Origin: Penium margaritaceum
Lineage: Eukaryota; Streptophyta; Zygnematophyceae; Desmidiales; Peniaceae
Direction of reading: 5' to 3'
DNA length: 64,000 bases
NCBI GenBank assembly: GCA_023375785.1
Contig: SZWC01000099.1
Span: forward strand, 572,702-636,701
The notes beneath the pieces are model-generated. The model searched no databases, was not told the origin of the DNA, and saw only the letters and a list, made by a program, of their open reading frames with translations. The position numbers and the translations under genes were made by a program. Below, in pieces: positions 32,481-46,439 of this stretch (within the stretch, counting starts at the first letter, position 1; each line of letters begins with the position of its first letter).

Positions 32481-35400
32481 CTGACCTGTGTTATGATTCA
32501 GAGCCGTTTAAGGCACTTGGTAAACTCTGTGGTCATGGTCAGTGGCACATGCCAACTTTGTCAAGGCATTGCGCACAATAGCCGTGCCAAGATACCGGTT
32601 TTTAACCATGTTTATACCTGCAAGGTCATGCATATTAGATGTGCACTGTGATTGGGTACTCTGACTGTGGCTGACTCGTGTTATGATTAGTAGAAGTCAA
32701 AGTCACTTGGTAAACTTTGTGGCCATGGTCAGAAGCACATGCCAACTTTGTCAAGGCATTGCGCACAATAGTCACACCAAGCCACCAGTATTCTACCATT
32801 TTTGCACCAACAAGATCATGCCTAGTGCATCTGCACTGTGATTGGACACTCTGACCGTGGCTGACTCGTGTTACGATCAATAGAAGTAAAAGTTACTTGG
32901 ATACATTTGTGGGCATGGTCAGTGGCACATGCCAACTTTGTCAAGGCATTGTGTACAATAGCCACACCGAGCAACCAGTACTCTACCTTGTTCATACCTG
33001 CGAGGTCATGCACAGTATATCTGCACTATGATTGGACAATCTGACTGTGGCTGACTATTTTTATGATTCATAGCCGTTTAAGGTACTTGGAAAACTTTGT
33101 GGTCATGGTCAGTGGCACATGCCAACTTTGTCAAGGCATTGCGCACAATAGCCATGCCAAGCCACTGGTTTTTTGACTTGTTTATACCTGCAAGTTCATG
33201 CATATTAGATGTGTACTGTGATTGGGCACTCTGACCGTGGCTGACTCGTATTACGATTCGTAGAAGTTAAAGTCACTTGGTAAACTTTGTGGTCATGGTC
33301 AGTGGCACATGCCAACTTCTTCAAGGCATTGCGCACAATAGCCACACCGAGTCACCAGTATTCTACCTTGTTTGCACCTGCAAGGACATGCCTAGTACAT
33401 CTGCACTGTGATTGGACACTCTGACCGTGGCTGACTCGTGTTATGATCAATAGAAGTAAAAGTCACTTGGATACATTTGTGGTCATGGTCAGTAGCACAT
33501 GCAAAATTTTTCAAGGCATTGCACACAACAGCCACACCAAGCCACCAGAATTCTACCTTGTTCATACCAGTAAGGTCATGCCCATTATATATGCACTATG
33601 ATTGGACACTCTGACTGTGGCTGACTTGTGTTATAATTCATAGCCGTTTAAAGTACTTGGTAAACGTTGTGGTCATGGTCAGTGGCATATCCCAACTTTG
33701 TCAAGGTATTGCACACAATAGCCGTGCCAAGCCATGGGTTTTTTACCTGGTTTATACCTGCAAGGTCATGCTTGGTATATCTGAACTGGGATTAGGTACT
33801 CTGACTTTGGATGACTCCTGTTACGATTCGAAGAAGTTAAAGTCACCTGGTAAACTTTGTCGTCATGGTCAGTGGCACTTGCCAAGCTTGTCAAGGCATT
33901 GCGCACAATAGCCGTGCCAAGACACCAGTTTTTGACCATGTTTATACATGCAAGGTCATGCATATTAGATGTGCACTGTGATTGGATACTCTAACCGTGG
34001 CTGAATTGTGTTATGGTTCGTAGAGGTTAAACTTACTTGGTAATCTTTGTGGTCATGGTCAGTGGCACATGCCAACTTTGTCAAGGCATTGCGCATAATA
34101 GCCACACCGAGCCACCAGTATTCTACCTTTTTTGCACCTACAAGATCATGCCTAGTACATCTGCACCGTGATTGGACACTCTGACCTTGGCTAACTCGTG
34201 TTATGATCAATAGAAGTAAAAGTCACTTGGATACATTTGTGGTCATGGTCAGTGGCACGTGCCAACTTTGTCAAGGCATTGCGCACAATAGCCATACCGA
34301 GCCACCAGTATTCTACCTTGTTCATACCTACAAGGTCATGCACAGTATATCTGTACTGTGATTGGACACTCTGACCGTGGCTGACTCGTGTTGTGATTCA
34401 TAGCCGTTTAAGGTACTTGGTAAACTCTGTGGTCATGGTCAGTGGCACATGCCAACTTTGTCAAGGCATTGCGCGCAATAGTCACACCAAGCCACCAGTA
34501 TTCTACCATTTTTGCACCTGCAAGATCATGCCTAGTACATCTGAATTGTGATTGGACACTCTGACCGTGGCTGACTTGTGTTATGATCAATATAATTAAA
34601 AGTCACTTGGATATATTTGTGGTCATGGTCAGTGGCACATGCCAACTTTGTCAAGGCATTGTGTATAATAGCCACACCGAGCCACCAGTACTCTACCTTC
34701 TTCATACCTGCGAGGTCATGCACAGTATATCTGCACTATGATTGGACAATCTGACTGTGGCTGACTACTGTTATGATTCATAGCCGTTTAAGGTACTTGG
34801 TAAACTTTGTGGTCATGGTCAGTGGCACATGCCAACTTTGTCAAGGCATTGCGCACAATGGCCATGCCAAGCCACTGGTTTTTTTACTTGTTTATACCTG
34901 CAAGGTCATGCATATTAGATGTGCACTGTTATTGGGCACTCTGACCGTGGGTGGCTCGTATTACGATTCGTAGAAGTTAAAGTCACTTGGTAAACTTTGT
35001 GGTCATGGTCAGTGGCACATGCCAACTTCGTCAAGGCATTGCGCACAATAGCCACACCGAGCCACCAGTATTCTACCTAGTTTGCACCTGCAAAGACATG
35101 CCTAGTACATCTGCACTGTGATTGGACACTCTGACCGTGGCTGACTCGTGTTATGATCAATAGAAGTAAAAGTCACTTGGATACATTTGTCGTCATGGTC
35201 AGTGGCACATGCCAAATTTTTCAAGGCATTGCACACAATAGCCACACCAAGCCACCAGAATTCTACCTTGTTCATACCAGTAAGGTCATGCCCATTATAT
35301 CTGCATTGTGATTGGACACTCTGAACGTGGCTGACTTGTGTTATAATTCATAGCTGTTTAAAGTACTTGGTAAACTTTGTGGTCATGGTCAGTGGCATAT

Positions 35401-35750
35401 TCCAACTTTGTCAAGGTATTGCACACAATAGCCGTGACAAGCCATGGGTTTTTCACCTTGTTTATACCTGCAAGGTCATGCTTGGTATACCTGAACTGTG
35501 ATTAGGCACTCTGACTGTGGATGACTCCTGTTACGATTCGTAGAAGTTAAAGTCACCTGGTAAACTTTGTCGTCATGGTAAGTGGCACTTGCCAACCGTG
35601 TCAAGGCATTGCGCACAATAGCCGTGCCAAGACACCAGTTTTTGACCATATTTATACATGCAAACTCATGCATATTAGATGTGCACTGTGATTGGATACT
35701 CTAATCGTGGCTGACATGTGTTATGGTTCGTAGAGGTTAAAGTCACTTGG

Positions 35751-36510
35751 TAATCTTTGTGGTCATGGTCAGTGGCACATGCCAACTTTGTCAAGGCATT
35801 GCGCATAGTAGCCACACCGAGCCACCAGTATTCTACCTTTTTCGCACCTGCAAGATCATGCCTAGTACATCTGCACTGTGATTGGACACTCTGACCTTGG
35901 CTAATTCGTGTTATGATCAATAGAAGTAAAAGTCACTTGGATACATTTGTGGTCATGGTCAGTGGCACGTGCCAACTTTGTCAAGGCATTGCGCACAATA
36001 GCCATACCGAGCCACCAGTATTCTACCTTATTCATACCTGCAAGGTCATGCACAGTATATCTGTACTGTTATTGGACACTCTGGCCGTGGCTGACTCGTG
36101 TTGTGATTCATAGCCGTTTAAGGTACTTGGTAATCTTTGTGGTCATGGTCAGTGGCACATGCCAACTTTGTCAAGGCATTGCGCATAATCGCCACACCGA
36201 GCCACCAGTATTCTACCTTTTTCGCACCTGCAAGATCATGCCTAGTACATCTGCACTGTGGTTGGACACTCTGACCTTGGCTAACTCGTGTTATGATCAA
36301 TTGAAGTAAAAGTCACTTGGATACATTTGTGGTCATGGTCAGTGGCACGTGCCAACTTTGTCAAGGCATTGCGCACAATAGCCATACCGAGCCACCAGTA
36401 TTCTACCTTGTTCATACCTGCAAGGTCATGCACAGTATATCTGTACTGTTATTGGACACTCTGACCGTGGCTGACTCGTGTTGTGATTCATAGTCGTTTA
36501 AGGTACTTGG
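35751..36510 (-). repeat. Two-monomer (380-bp) tandem duplication
   Basis: 35751-36130 and 36131-36510 match almost completely. They share TAATCTTTGTGG, ATTCTACCTTTTTCGCACC, ACTCTGACCTTGGCTAA, GCACGTGCCAAC and CTGTACTGTTATTGG. This duplication lies inside the last copy of the 1,710-bp repeat and so is younger than it. Confidence 0.85.
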
Positions 36511-39500
36511 TAAACTTTGTGGTCATGGTCAGTGGCACATGCCAACTTTGTCAAGGCATTGCGCACAATAGCCGTGCCAAGCTACCGGTTTTTTAACTTT
36601 TTTGTACATGCAAGGTCATGCATATTATATGTGCACAATGATTGGGCACTCTGACCGTGGCTGACTTGTGATGCGATTCGTAGAAATTATAGTCACTTGG
36701 TAAACTTTGTGGTCAGGGTCAGTGGCACATGCCAACTTCGTCAAGGCATTGCGCACAATAGCCACGTCGAGCCACCAGTATTCTACCCTCTTTGCACCTG
36801 CAAGCTCATGCCTAGTACATCTGCACTGTGATTGGACACTCTGACCGTGGCTGACTCGTGTTATGATCAATAGAAGTAAAAGTCACTTAGATACGTTTGT
36901 GGTCATGGTCAGTGGCACATGCCAACTTTGTAAAGGAATTGCACAAAATAACCACACCGAGCCACCAGTATTCTACCTTGTTTATACCTGTAAGGTAATG
37001 CCCAGTATATCTGTACTGTGATTGGACACTCTGACTGTGGCTGACCCGTGTTATGATTCATAGCCGTTCAAGGTACTTGGTAAACTCTGTGGTCATGGTC
37101 AGTGGCACATGCCAACTTTGTCAAGGCATTGAGCACAATAGCCGTGCCAAGACACCGGTTTTTAACCCTATTTATACCTGCAAGGTCATGCATCTTAGAT
37201 GTGCACTGTGATTGGGTACTCTGAGTGTGGCTGACTCGTGTTATGATTCGTAGAAGTTAAAGTCACTTGGTAAACGTTTTGGTCATGGTCAGTGGCACAA
37301 TTCAACTTTGTCAAGGCATTGCGTACAATAGCCACACCAAGCCACGAGTAATCTACCTTGTTTGCACTTGCAAGATCATGCTTAGTACATCTGCACTGTG
37401 ATTGGACACTCTGACCGTGGCTGACTCGTGTTATGATCAATAGAAGTAAAAGTCACTTGGATACATCTGTGGTCATGGTTTGTGGCACATGCCAACTTTG
37501 TCAAGGCACTGCGCACAATAGCCACACCGAGCCACCAGTACTCTACCTTGTTCATACCTGCGAGGTCATGCACAGTATATCTGCACTATGATTGGACACT
37601 CTAACTGTGGCTGACTCGTGTTATGATTCATAGCCGTTTAAGGTACTTGGTAAACTTTGTGGTCATGGTCAGTGGCACATGCCAACTTTGTCAAGGCATT
37701 GTGCAAAATATCCGTGCCAAGCCACTGGTTTTTTAACTTGTTTATACCTGCAAGGTCATGCATATTAGATGTGCACTGTGATTGGGCACTCTGACCGTGG
37801 CTGACTCGTATTACGATTCGTAGAAGTTAAAGTCACTTGGTAGACTTTGTGGTCATGGTCAGTGGCACATGCCAACTTCGTCAAGGCATTGCGCAAAATA
37901 GCCACACCGCGCCACCAGTATTCTAACTTATTTGCACCTACAAGGTCATGCCTAGTACATCTGCACTGTGATTGGACACTCTGACCGTGGTTGACTCGTG
38001 TTATGATCAATAGAAGTAAAAGTCACTTGGATACATTTGTGGTCATGGTCAGTGGCACATGCCAAATTTGTCAAGGCATTGCACACAATAGCCACACCAA
38101 GCCACCAGTATTCTACCTTATTCATACCTGCAAGGTCATACCCAGTATATCTGCACTGTGATTGGACACTCTGACCGTGGCTGACTCGTGTTATGATCAA
38201 TAGAAGTAAAAGTCACTTGGATACATTTGTGGTCATGGTCAGTGGCACATGCCAAATTTGTCAAGGCATTGCACACAATAGCCACACCAAGCCACCAGAA
38301 TTCTACCTTAATCATACTTGTAAGGTCATACCGAGTGTATCTGCATTGTGATTGGACACACTGACTGTGGCTGAATTGTGTTATGATTCATAGCCGATTA
38401 AGGTACTTGGTAATCTTTGTGGTCATGGTCAGTGGCTCATGCAAACTTTGTCAAGGCATTTCGCACAATAGCCATGCCAAGCCATCGGTTTTTTACCTTG
38501 TTCATACCTGTAAGTTCATGCCTAGTACATCTGAACTGTGATTGGGCACCTTCACTGTGGCTGACTCGTGTTACGATTCATAGAACTTAAAGTCACCTGG
38601 TAACCGTTGTGGTCATGGTCAGTGGCACATGCCAAATTGGTCAAGGCATTGCGCACAATAGCCACACCAAGCCACCTGTATTCTACCTTGTTTGCACCTG
38701 AAAGATCATGCCTAGTACATGTGCACTGTGATTGGACACTTTGACCGTGGCTGACTCGTGTGTTGATCAATAGAAGTAAAAGTCACTTGGATACATTTGT
38801 GGTCATGGTCAGTGGCACATGCCAATTTTGTCAAGGAATTGCACAAAGTAACCACACCGAGCCACCAGTATTCTACCTTGTTTATACCTGTAAGGTCATG
38901 CCCAGTATATTTGTACTGTGATTGAACACTCTGACTGTGGCTGACCCGTGTTATGATTCATAGCCGTTTAAGGTACTTGGTAAACTTTGTGGTCATGGTC
39001 AGTGGCACATGCCAACTTTGTTAAGGCATTGTGCATAATAGCCATGCCAAGCCGTGGGTTTTTTACCTTGTTTGTACCTGCAAGGTCACGCCTGGTACAT
39101 CTGAACTGTGTTTGGGCACTCTGAGTGTGGATGACTCCTGTTACGATTCGTAGAAGTTAAAGTCATTTGGTAAACTTTGTCGTCATGGTCAGTGGCACTT
39201 GCCAACCTTGTCAAGGCATTGCGCACAATAGCCATGCCAAGACACCGGTTTTACACCCTGTTTATACCTGCAAGGTCATGCATATTAGATGTGCATTGTG
39301 ATTTGATACTCTGACCGTGGCTGACTCGTGTTATGATTCGTAGAGGTTAAAGTCACTTGGTAAACTTTGTGGTCATGGTCAGTGGCACATGCCAACTTTG
39401 TTAAGCCATTGCGCACAATAGCCAAACCGAGCCACCAGTATTTTACCTTGTTTATACCTGTAAGGCCATGCCCAGTATATGTGTACTATGATTGGACACT

Positions 39501-42499
39501 CTGACTGTGGCTGACCCGTGTTATGATTTATAGCCGTTTAAGGTACTTGGTAAACTTTTTGGTCATGGTCAGTGGCACATGCCAACTTTGTCAAGGCATT
39601 GAGCACAATGGCCGTGCCAAGCCACCGGGTTTTTATCTGTTTATACGTGCAAGCTCATGCCTAGTACATCTGAACTGTGATTGGGCACTCTGACTGTGGC
39701 TGACTCGTGTTACGATTCGTACAAGTTAAAGTCACTTGGTAAACTTTGTGGTCATGGTCAGTTGCACATGCCAACTTTGTCAAGGCATTGCGCAAAACAG
39801 CCATGCCAAGGCACCAGTTTTTAACCATGTTTATACCTGCAAGGTCATGCATTTTAGATGTGTACTGTGATTGGGTAATCTGACGGTGGCTGACTCGTGT
39901 TATGATTCGTAGAAGTTAAAGTCACTTGATAAACTTTGTGGTCATGGTCAGTGGCACATGCCAACTTTGTCAAGGCATTGCGCACAATAGCCACACCAAG
40001 CCACTAGTATTCTACCTTGTTTGTACCTGCAAGACCATGCCTAGTATTTCTGCACTGTGATTGGACACTATGACCGTGGCTGACTCGTGTTATGATCAAT
40101 AGAAGTAAAAGTCACTTGGATACATTTGTGGTCATGGTCAGTGGCACATGCCAACTTTGTCAAGGAATTGCACAAAATAACCACACCGAGCCACCAGTAT
40201 TCTATCTTTTTTATACCTGTAAGGTCATGTCCAGTATATCTGTACTGTGAATGTACACTCTAACTGTGGCTGACCCGTGCTATGATTCATAGCCGTTTAA
40301 GGTACTTGGTAAACTTTGTGGTCATGGTCAGTGGCACATGACAACTTTGTCAAGGCATTGCGCACAATAGCCATGCCAAGACACCGGTTTTTAACCTTGT
40401 TATACCTGCAAGGTCATGCATATTAGAAGTGCACTGTGGTTGGGTACTCTGACTGTGGATGACTCGTGTTATGATTTGTAGAATTTAAAGTCACTTGGTA
40501 AACTTTGTGGTTATGGTCAGTGGCACATGCCAACTTTGTCAAGGCATTGTGCATAATAGCCGTGCCAAGCCATGGGTTTTTTACCTTATTTGTACCTGCA
40601 AGGTCACGCCTGGTAAATCTGAGCTGTGATTGGGCACTCTGACTGTGGATGACTCCTGTTACGAGTCGTAGAAGTTAAATTCATTTGGTAAACTTTGTCG
40701 TCATGGTCAGTGGCACTTGCCAACCTTGTCAAGGCATTGCGCACAATAGCCATGCCAAGACACCGGTTTTTGACCCTGTTTATACCTGCAAGGTCATGCA
40801 TATTAGATGTGCATTGTGATTGGATACTCTGACCGTGGCTGACTCGTGTTATGATTCGTAGAGGTTAAAGTCACTTGGTAAACTTTGTGGTCATGGTCAG
40901 TGGCACATGCCAACTTTGTAAAGGCATTGCGGACAATAGCCACACCGAGCCACCAGTATTTTACCTTGTTTATACCTGTAAGGCCATGCCCAGTATATCT
41001 GTAATATGATTGGACACTCTCACTGTGCCTGACCCGTGTTATGATTCATAGCCCTTTACGGTACTTGGTAAACGTTGTGGTCATGGTCAGTCGCGCATGC
41101 CAACTTTCTCAAGGCATTGCACACAATGGCCGTGCCAAGCCACCGGTTATTTATCTGTTTAAACCTGCAAGCTCATGCCTAGTACATCTGAACTGTGATT
41201 GGGCACTCTGACGGTGGCTGACTCGTGTGATGATTCGTAGAAGTTAAAGTAACTTGGTAAACTTTGTGGTCATGGTCAGTGGCACATGCCAACTTTGTCA
41301 AGGCATTGCGCACAATAGCCACACCGAGCCACTAGTGCTCTACCTTGTTCATACCTGCAAGGTAATGCGCAGTATATCTGCACTGTGATTGGGCACTTTG
41401 ATTGTGGCTGACTCGTGTTATGATTCATAGCCGTTTAAGGTACTTGGTAAACTTTGTGGTCATGGTCAGTGGCACATGCCAACTTTTTCAAGGCATTGCG
41501 TACAATGGCCATGCCAATCCACTGGTTTTTCAAATTGTTTATACCTGCAAGGTCATGCATATTATATGTGCACAGTGATTGGGCACTCTGAGTGTGGCTG
41601 ACTCGTATTACGTTTCATATAAGTTAAAGTCACTTGGTAAACTTTGTCGTCATGGTCAGTGGCACATGCCAACTTTGTCAAGGCATTGCGCACAATAGCC
41701 ACACTGAGCCACCTGTATTATACCATGTTTGCACTTGCAAGGTCATGCCTAGTACATCTGCACTGTGATTGGTCACTCTGGCTGTGGCTAACTCGTGTTA
41801 TGATCAATCGAAGTAAAAGTCACTTGGATGCATTTGTGGTCATGGTCAGTGGCACATGCCAAATAAGTCAATGCATTGCACACAATAGCCACACCAAGCC
41901 ACCAGAATTCTACCTTGTTCATACCTGTAAGGTCATGCCTAGTATATCTGCAATGTGATTGGACACTCTGACCGTGGCTGACTTGTGTTATAATTCATAG
42001 CCGTTTAAGGTACTTGGTAAACGTTGTGGTCATGGTCAGTGGCACATGCCAACTTTGTCAAGGCGTTGCGCACAATAGCCGTGCCAAGCCATGGGTTTTT
42101 TACCTTGTTCATACCTGCAAGGTCATGCCTGGTACATCTGAATTGTGATTGGGCACTCTGACTGTGGATGACTCCTGTTAGGATTCGTAGAAGTTAATGT
42201 CACTTGGTAAAGTTTGTCGTCATGGTCAGTGGCACTTGCCAACCTTGTCAAGGCAATACGCACAATAGCCGTGCGAAGACACTGGTTTTTGACCCTGTTT
42301 ATAACTGCAAGGTCATGCATATTAGATGTGCAATGTGATTGGATACTCTGACCATGGCTGACTCGTGTTATGATTCGTATGGGTTAAAGTCACTTGGTAA
42401 ACTTTGTGGTCATGGTCAGTGGCACATGCCAACTTTGTTAAGGCATTGCGCACAATAGCCACACCAAGCCACCAGTATTCTACCTTTTTTGCACCTGCA

Positions 42500-44010
42500 A
42501 TATCATTCCTAGTACATCTGCACTGTGATTGGACACTCTGACCTTGGCTAACTCGTGTTATGATCAATAGAAGTAAAAGTCACTTGGATACATTTGTGGT
42601 CATGGTAAGTGGAACATGCCAAATTTGTCAAGGCATTGCGCACAATAGCCACACCGAGCCACCAGTCTTCTACCTAGTTCATACCTGCAAGGTCATGCGC
42701 AGTATATCTGTACAATGATTGGACACTCTGACCGTGGCTGACTCGTGTTCTGATTCATAGCCGTTTAAGGTACATGGTAAACTTTGTGGTCATGGTCAGT
42801 GGCACATGCCAACTTTGTCAAGGCATTGCGCACAATAGCCACACCGAGCCACCAGTATTCTACTTTGTTTATACCTATATGGACATGCCCAGTATATCTG
42901 CACTATGATTGGACACTCTGACCGTGGCTGACTCGTGTTATGATTCATAGACGTTTAAGGTACTTGGTAAACTTTGTGGTCATGGTCAGTGACACATGCC
43001 AACTTTGCCAAGGCATTGCACACATTAGCCATGCCAAGCAACCAGTTTGTTACCTTGTTTATACCTGCAAGGTCATGCATACTAGATGTGCACTTTTATT
43101 GGGCACTCTGAACGTGGCTGACTCATGTTTCGATTCGTAGAAGTTAAAGTCACTTGGTAAACTTTGTGGTCATGGTCAGTGGCACATGCCAACTTTGTCA
43201 AGGCATTGCGCATAATACCCACACAAAGTCACCAGTAGTCTACCTAGTTTGCACCTGCAAGATCATGCCTACTACATGTGCACCGTGATTGGACACTCTG
43301 ACCTTGGGTAACTCGTGTTATGAACAATAGAAGTAAAAGTCACTTGGATACATTTGTGGTCATGGTCAATGGAACATGCCAAATTTGTCAAGGCATTGCG
43401 CATAATAGCGACACCGAGCCACCAGTCTTCTACCTTGCTCATACCTGCAAGGTCATGCGCAGTATATCTGTACAATGATTGGACACTCTGACCGTGGCTG
43501 ACTCGTGTTCTGATTCATAGCCGTTTAAGGTACTTGGTAAACTTTGTGGTCATGGTCAGTGGCACATGCCAACTTTGTCAAGGCATTGCGCACAATAGCT
43601 ACACCCAGCCACCAGTATTATACTTTTTTTATACCTGTAAGGTCATGCCCAGTATATCTGCACTGTGATTGGACACTCTGACCGTGGCTGACTCGTGTTA
43701 TGATTCATAGCCGTTTAAGGTACTTGGTAAACTTTGTGGTCATGGTCAGTGACACATGCCAACATTGTCAAGGCATTCCACAAAATAGCCATGCCAAGCC
43801 ACCCGTTTGTTACCTTGTTTATACCTGCAAGGTCATGCATATTAGATGTGCACTGTGATTGGGCACTCTGACTGTGGCTGACTCGTGTTGCGATTCGTAG
43901 AAGTTAAAGTCACTTGGTAAACTTTGTGGTCATGGTCAGTGGCACATGCCAACTTAGTCAAGGCATTGCGCACAATACCCACACCAAGCCACGAGTAGTC
44001 TACCTTGTTT
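42500..44010 (-). repeat. Four-monomer higher-order repeat (760 bp)
   Basis: GGAACATGCCAAATTTGTC, AGTCTTCTACC, GCGCAGTATATCTGTACAAT and the CGTGTTCTGATTCATAGC variant occur at about 42610-42755 and again at about 43370-43515. Their followers (GTTTGTTACCTTG at 43047 and 43807) keep the same 760-bp spacing. Confidence 0.8.
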
Positions 44011-46439
44011 GCACCTGCAAAATCATGCCTAGTACATTCGCACTGTGATTGGACACTCTGACCGTGGCTAACTCGTGTTATGATCAATAGAAGTGAAAGT
44101 CACTTGGATACATTTGTGGTCATGGCCAGTGGCACATGCCAACTTTGTCAAGGCATTGCACACAGTAGCAACACCGAGCCACCAGTATTCTATCGTGTTC
44201 ATACCTGCAAGGTCATGCCCAGTATATCTGCAATGTGATTGGACTCTCTGACCGTGGCTGACTCGTGTAATGGTTCATAGCCGTTTAAGGTACTTTGTAA
44301 ACTTTGTGGTCGTGGTCAGTGGCACATGCCAACTTTGTCAAGGCATTGCGCACAATAGTCGTGCCACGCCACCGGTTTTTTACCTGGTTTATACCTGCAA
44401 GTTCATGCATATTAGATGTACGCTATGATTGGGCACTCTTACCGTGGCTGACTCGTGATATGATTTGTAGAAGTTAAATTCACTTTGTAAACTTTGTGGT
44501 CATGGTCAGTGGCACATGCCAACTTTGTTAAAGCATTCCGCACAATAGCCACACCGAGCGACATGTATTCTACCTTGTTTATACCTGCAAGGTCATGCCC
44601 AATATATCTACACTGTGATTGGACACTCTGACCGTGGCTGACTCGTGTTATGACTCATAGCGGTTTAATGTACTTGATAAACTTTGTGGTCATGGTCAGT
44701 GGCACATGCTAACTTTGCCAAGGCATTGCACACAATAGCCACACCGAGCGACCAGCATTATACCTTGTTTGTACCTGCAAGATCATGCATAGTACATCTG
44801 CACCGTGATTGGACACTCTGACCGTGGCTGACTCGTGTTATGATCAATAGAAGTAAAATTCACTTGGATACATTCGTGGTCATGGTCAGTGGCACATGCC
44901 AACTTTGTCAAGGAATTGCACAAAATAACCACACCGAGCCACCAGTATTCAACCTTGTTTATACCTGCAAGGTCATGCCCAGTATATCTGTACTGTGAGT
45001 GGACACTCTGACTGTGACTGACCCGTGTTATGATTCATAGCCGTTTAAGGTACCTGGTAAACTTTGTGGTCATGGTCAGTGGCACATGCCAACTTTGTCG
45101 AGGCATTGCGCACAAAAGCTCTGCCAAGCCACTGGTTTTTTACCTTGTTTATACCTGCAAGCTCATGCCCAGTACATCATAACTGTGATTGGGCACTCTG
45201 ACTGTGGCTGACTCGTGTTACAATTCGTACAAGTTAAAGTCATTTGGTAAACTTTGTGGTCATGGTCAGTGGCACATGCCAACTTTGTCAAGGAATTGCG
45301 CACAATAGCCATGCCAAGACACAGGGTTTTAACCTTGTTATACCTGCAAGGTCATGCATATTAGACGTGCACTGATATTGGGTACTCTGACTGTGGCTGA
45401 CTCGTGTTATGATTCGTAGAAGTTAAAGTCACTTGGTAAACTTTGTGGTCATGGTCAGTGGCACATGCCAACGTTTTCAAGGCATTGTGCATAATAGCCG
45501 TGCCAAGCCATGGGTTTTGTACCTTGTTTATACCTGCAAGGTCACGCCTGGTACATCTGAACTGTGATTGGGCACTGTGACTATGGATGACTCCTGTTAC
45601 GATTCGTACAAGTTAAAGTCATTTGGTAAACTTTGTCGTCATGGTCAGTGGCACTTGCCAACCTTGTCAAGGCATTGCGCACAATAGCCATGCCAAGACA
45701 CCGGTTTTTTACCCTGTTTATACCTGCAAGGTCATGCATATTAGATGTGCATTGTGATTGGATACTCTGACCGTGGCTGACTCGTGTTATGATTCGTAAA
45801 AGGTTAAATTCACTTGGTAAACTTTGTGGTCATGGTTAGTGGCACATGCCAACTTTGTCAAGGCATTGCGCACAATAGCCACACCAAGCCACCAGCATTT
45901 TACCTTGTTAATACCTGTAAGGCCATGCCCAGTATATCTGTACTATGATTGGACACTCTGACTGTGTCTGACCCGTGTTATGATTCATAGCCGTTTAAGG
46001 TACTCGGTAAACTTTGTGGTCATGGTCAGTGGCACATGCCAACTTTGTCAAGTCATTGCGCACAATAGCCGTGCCAAGCCACCGGTTTTTTTCTTTTTTA
46101 TACCTGCAAGCTCATGCCTAGTACATCTAAACTGTGATTGGGTACTCTGACTGTAGCTGACTCGTGTTACGATTCGTACAAGTTAAAGTCACTTGGTAAA
46201 CTTTGTGGTCATGGTCAGTGGCACATGCAAACTTTGTCAAGGCATTGCGGACAATAGCAATTCCAAGACACCAGTTTTTAACCCTTTTTATACCTGCAAG
46301 GTCATGCATATTAGATGTACATTGTGATTGCGTAATCTGACGGTGGCTTACTCGTGTTTTGATTCGTAGAAGTTAAAGTCACTTGGTAAACTTTGTGGTC
46401 ATGGTCAGTGGTACATTCCAACTTTGTCAAGGCATTGCG

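Larger units (their letters stand above)
29100..36620 (-). repeat. Nine-monomer higher-order repeat (1,710 bp; 3,420-bp lag)
   Basis: Class-independent variants recur at fixed distances. GGATACTCTAA with TTATGGTTCGTAGAGG is found at 30561, 33981 and 35691 (lags 3,420 and 1,710). GCCATGGG with the GATGACTCCTG variant is near 30310, 33730 and 35440. ATTGTGTACAATAGCC with AGTACTCTACC is near 29530, 32950 and 34660. ACGTGCCAACTTTG with CATACCGAGCC is near 30840, 34260 and 35970. Copies share more with their partners at 1,710 or 3,420 bp than with adjacent monomers. Confidence 0.8.
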
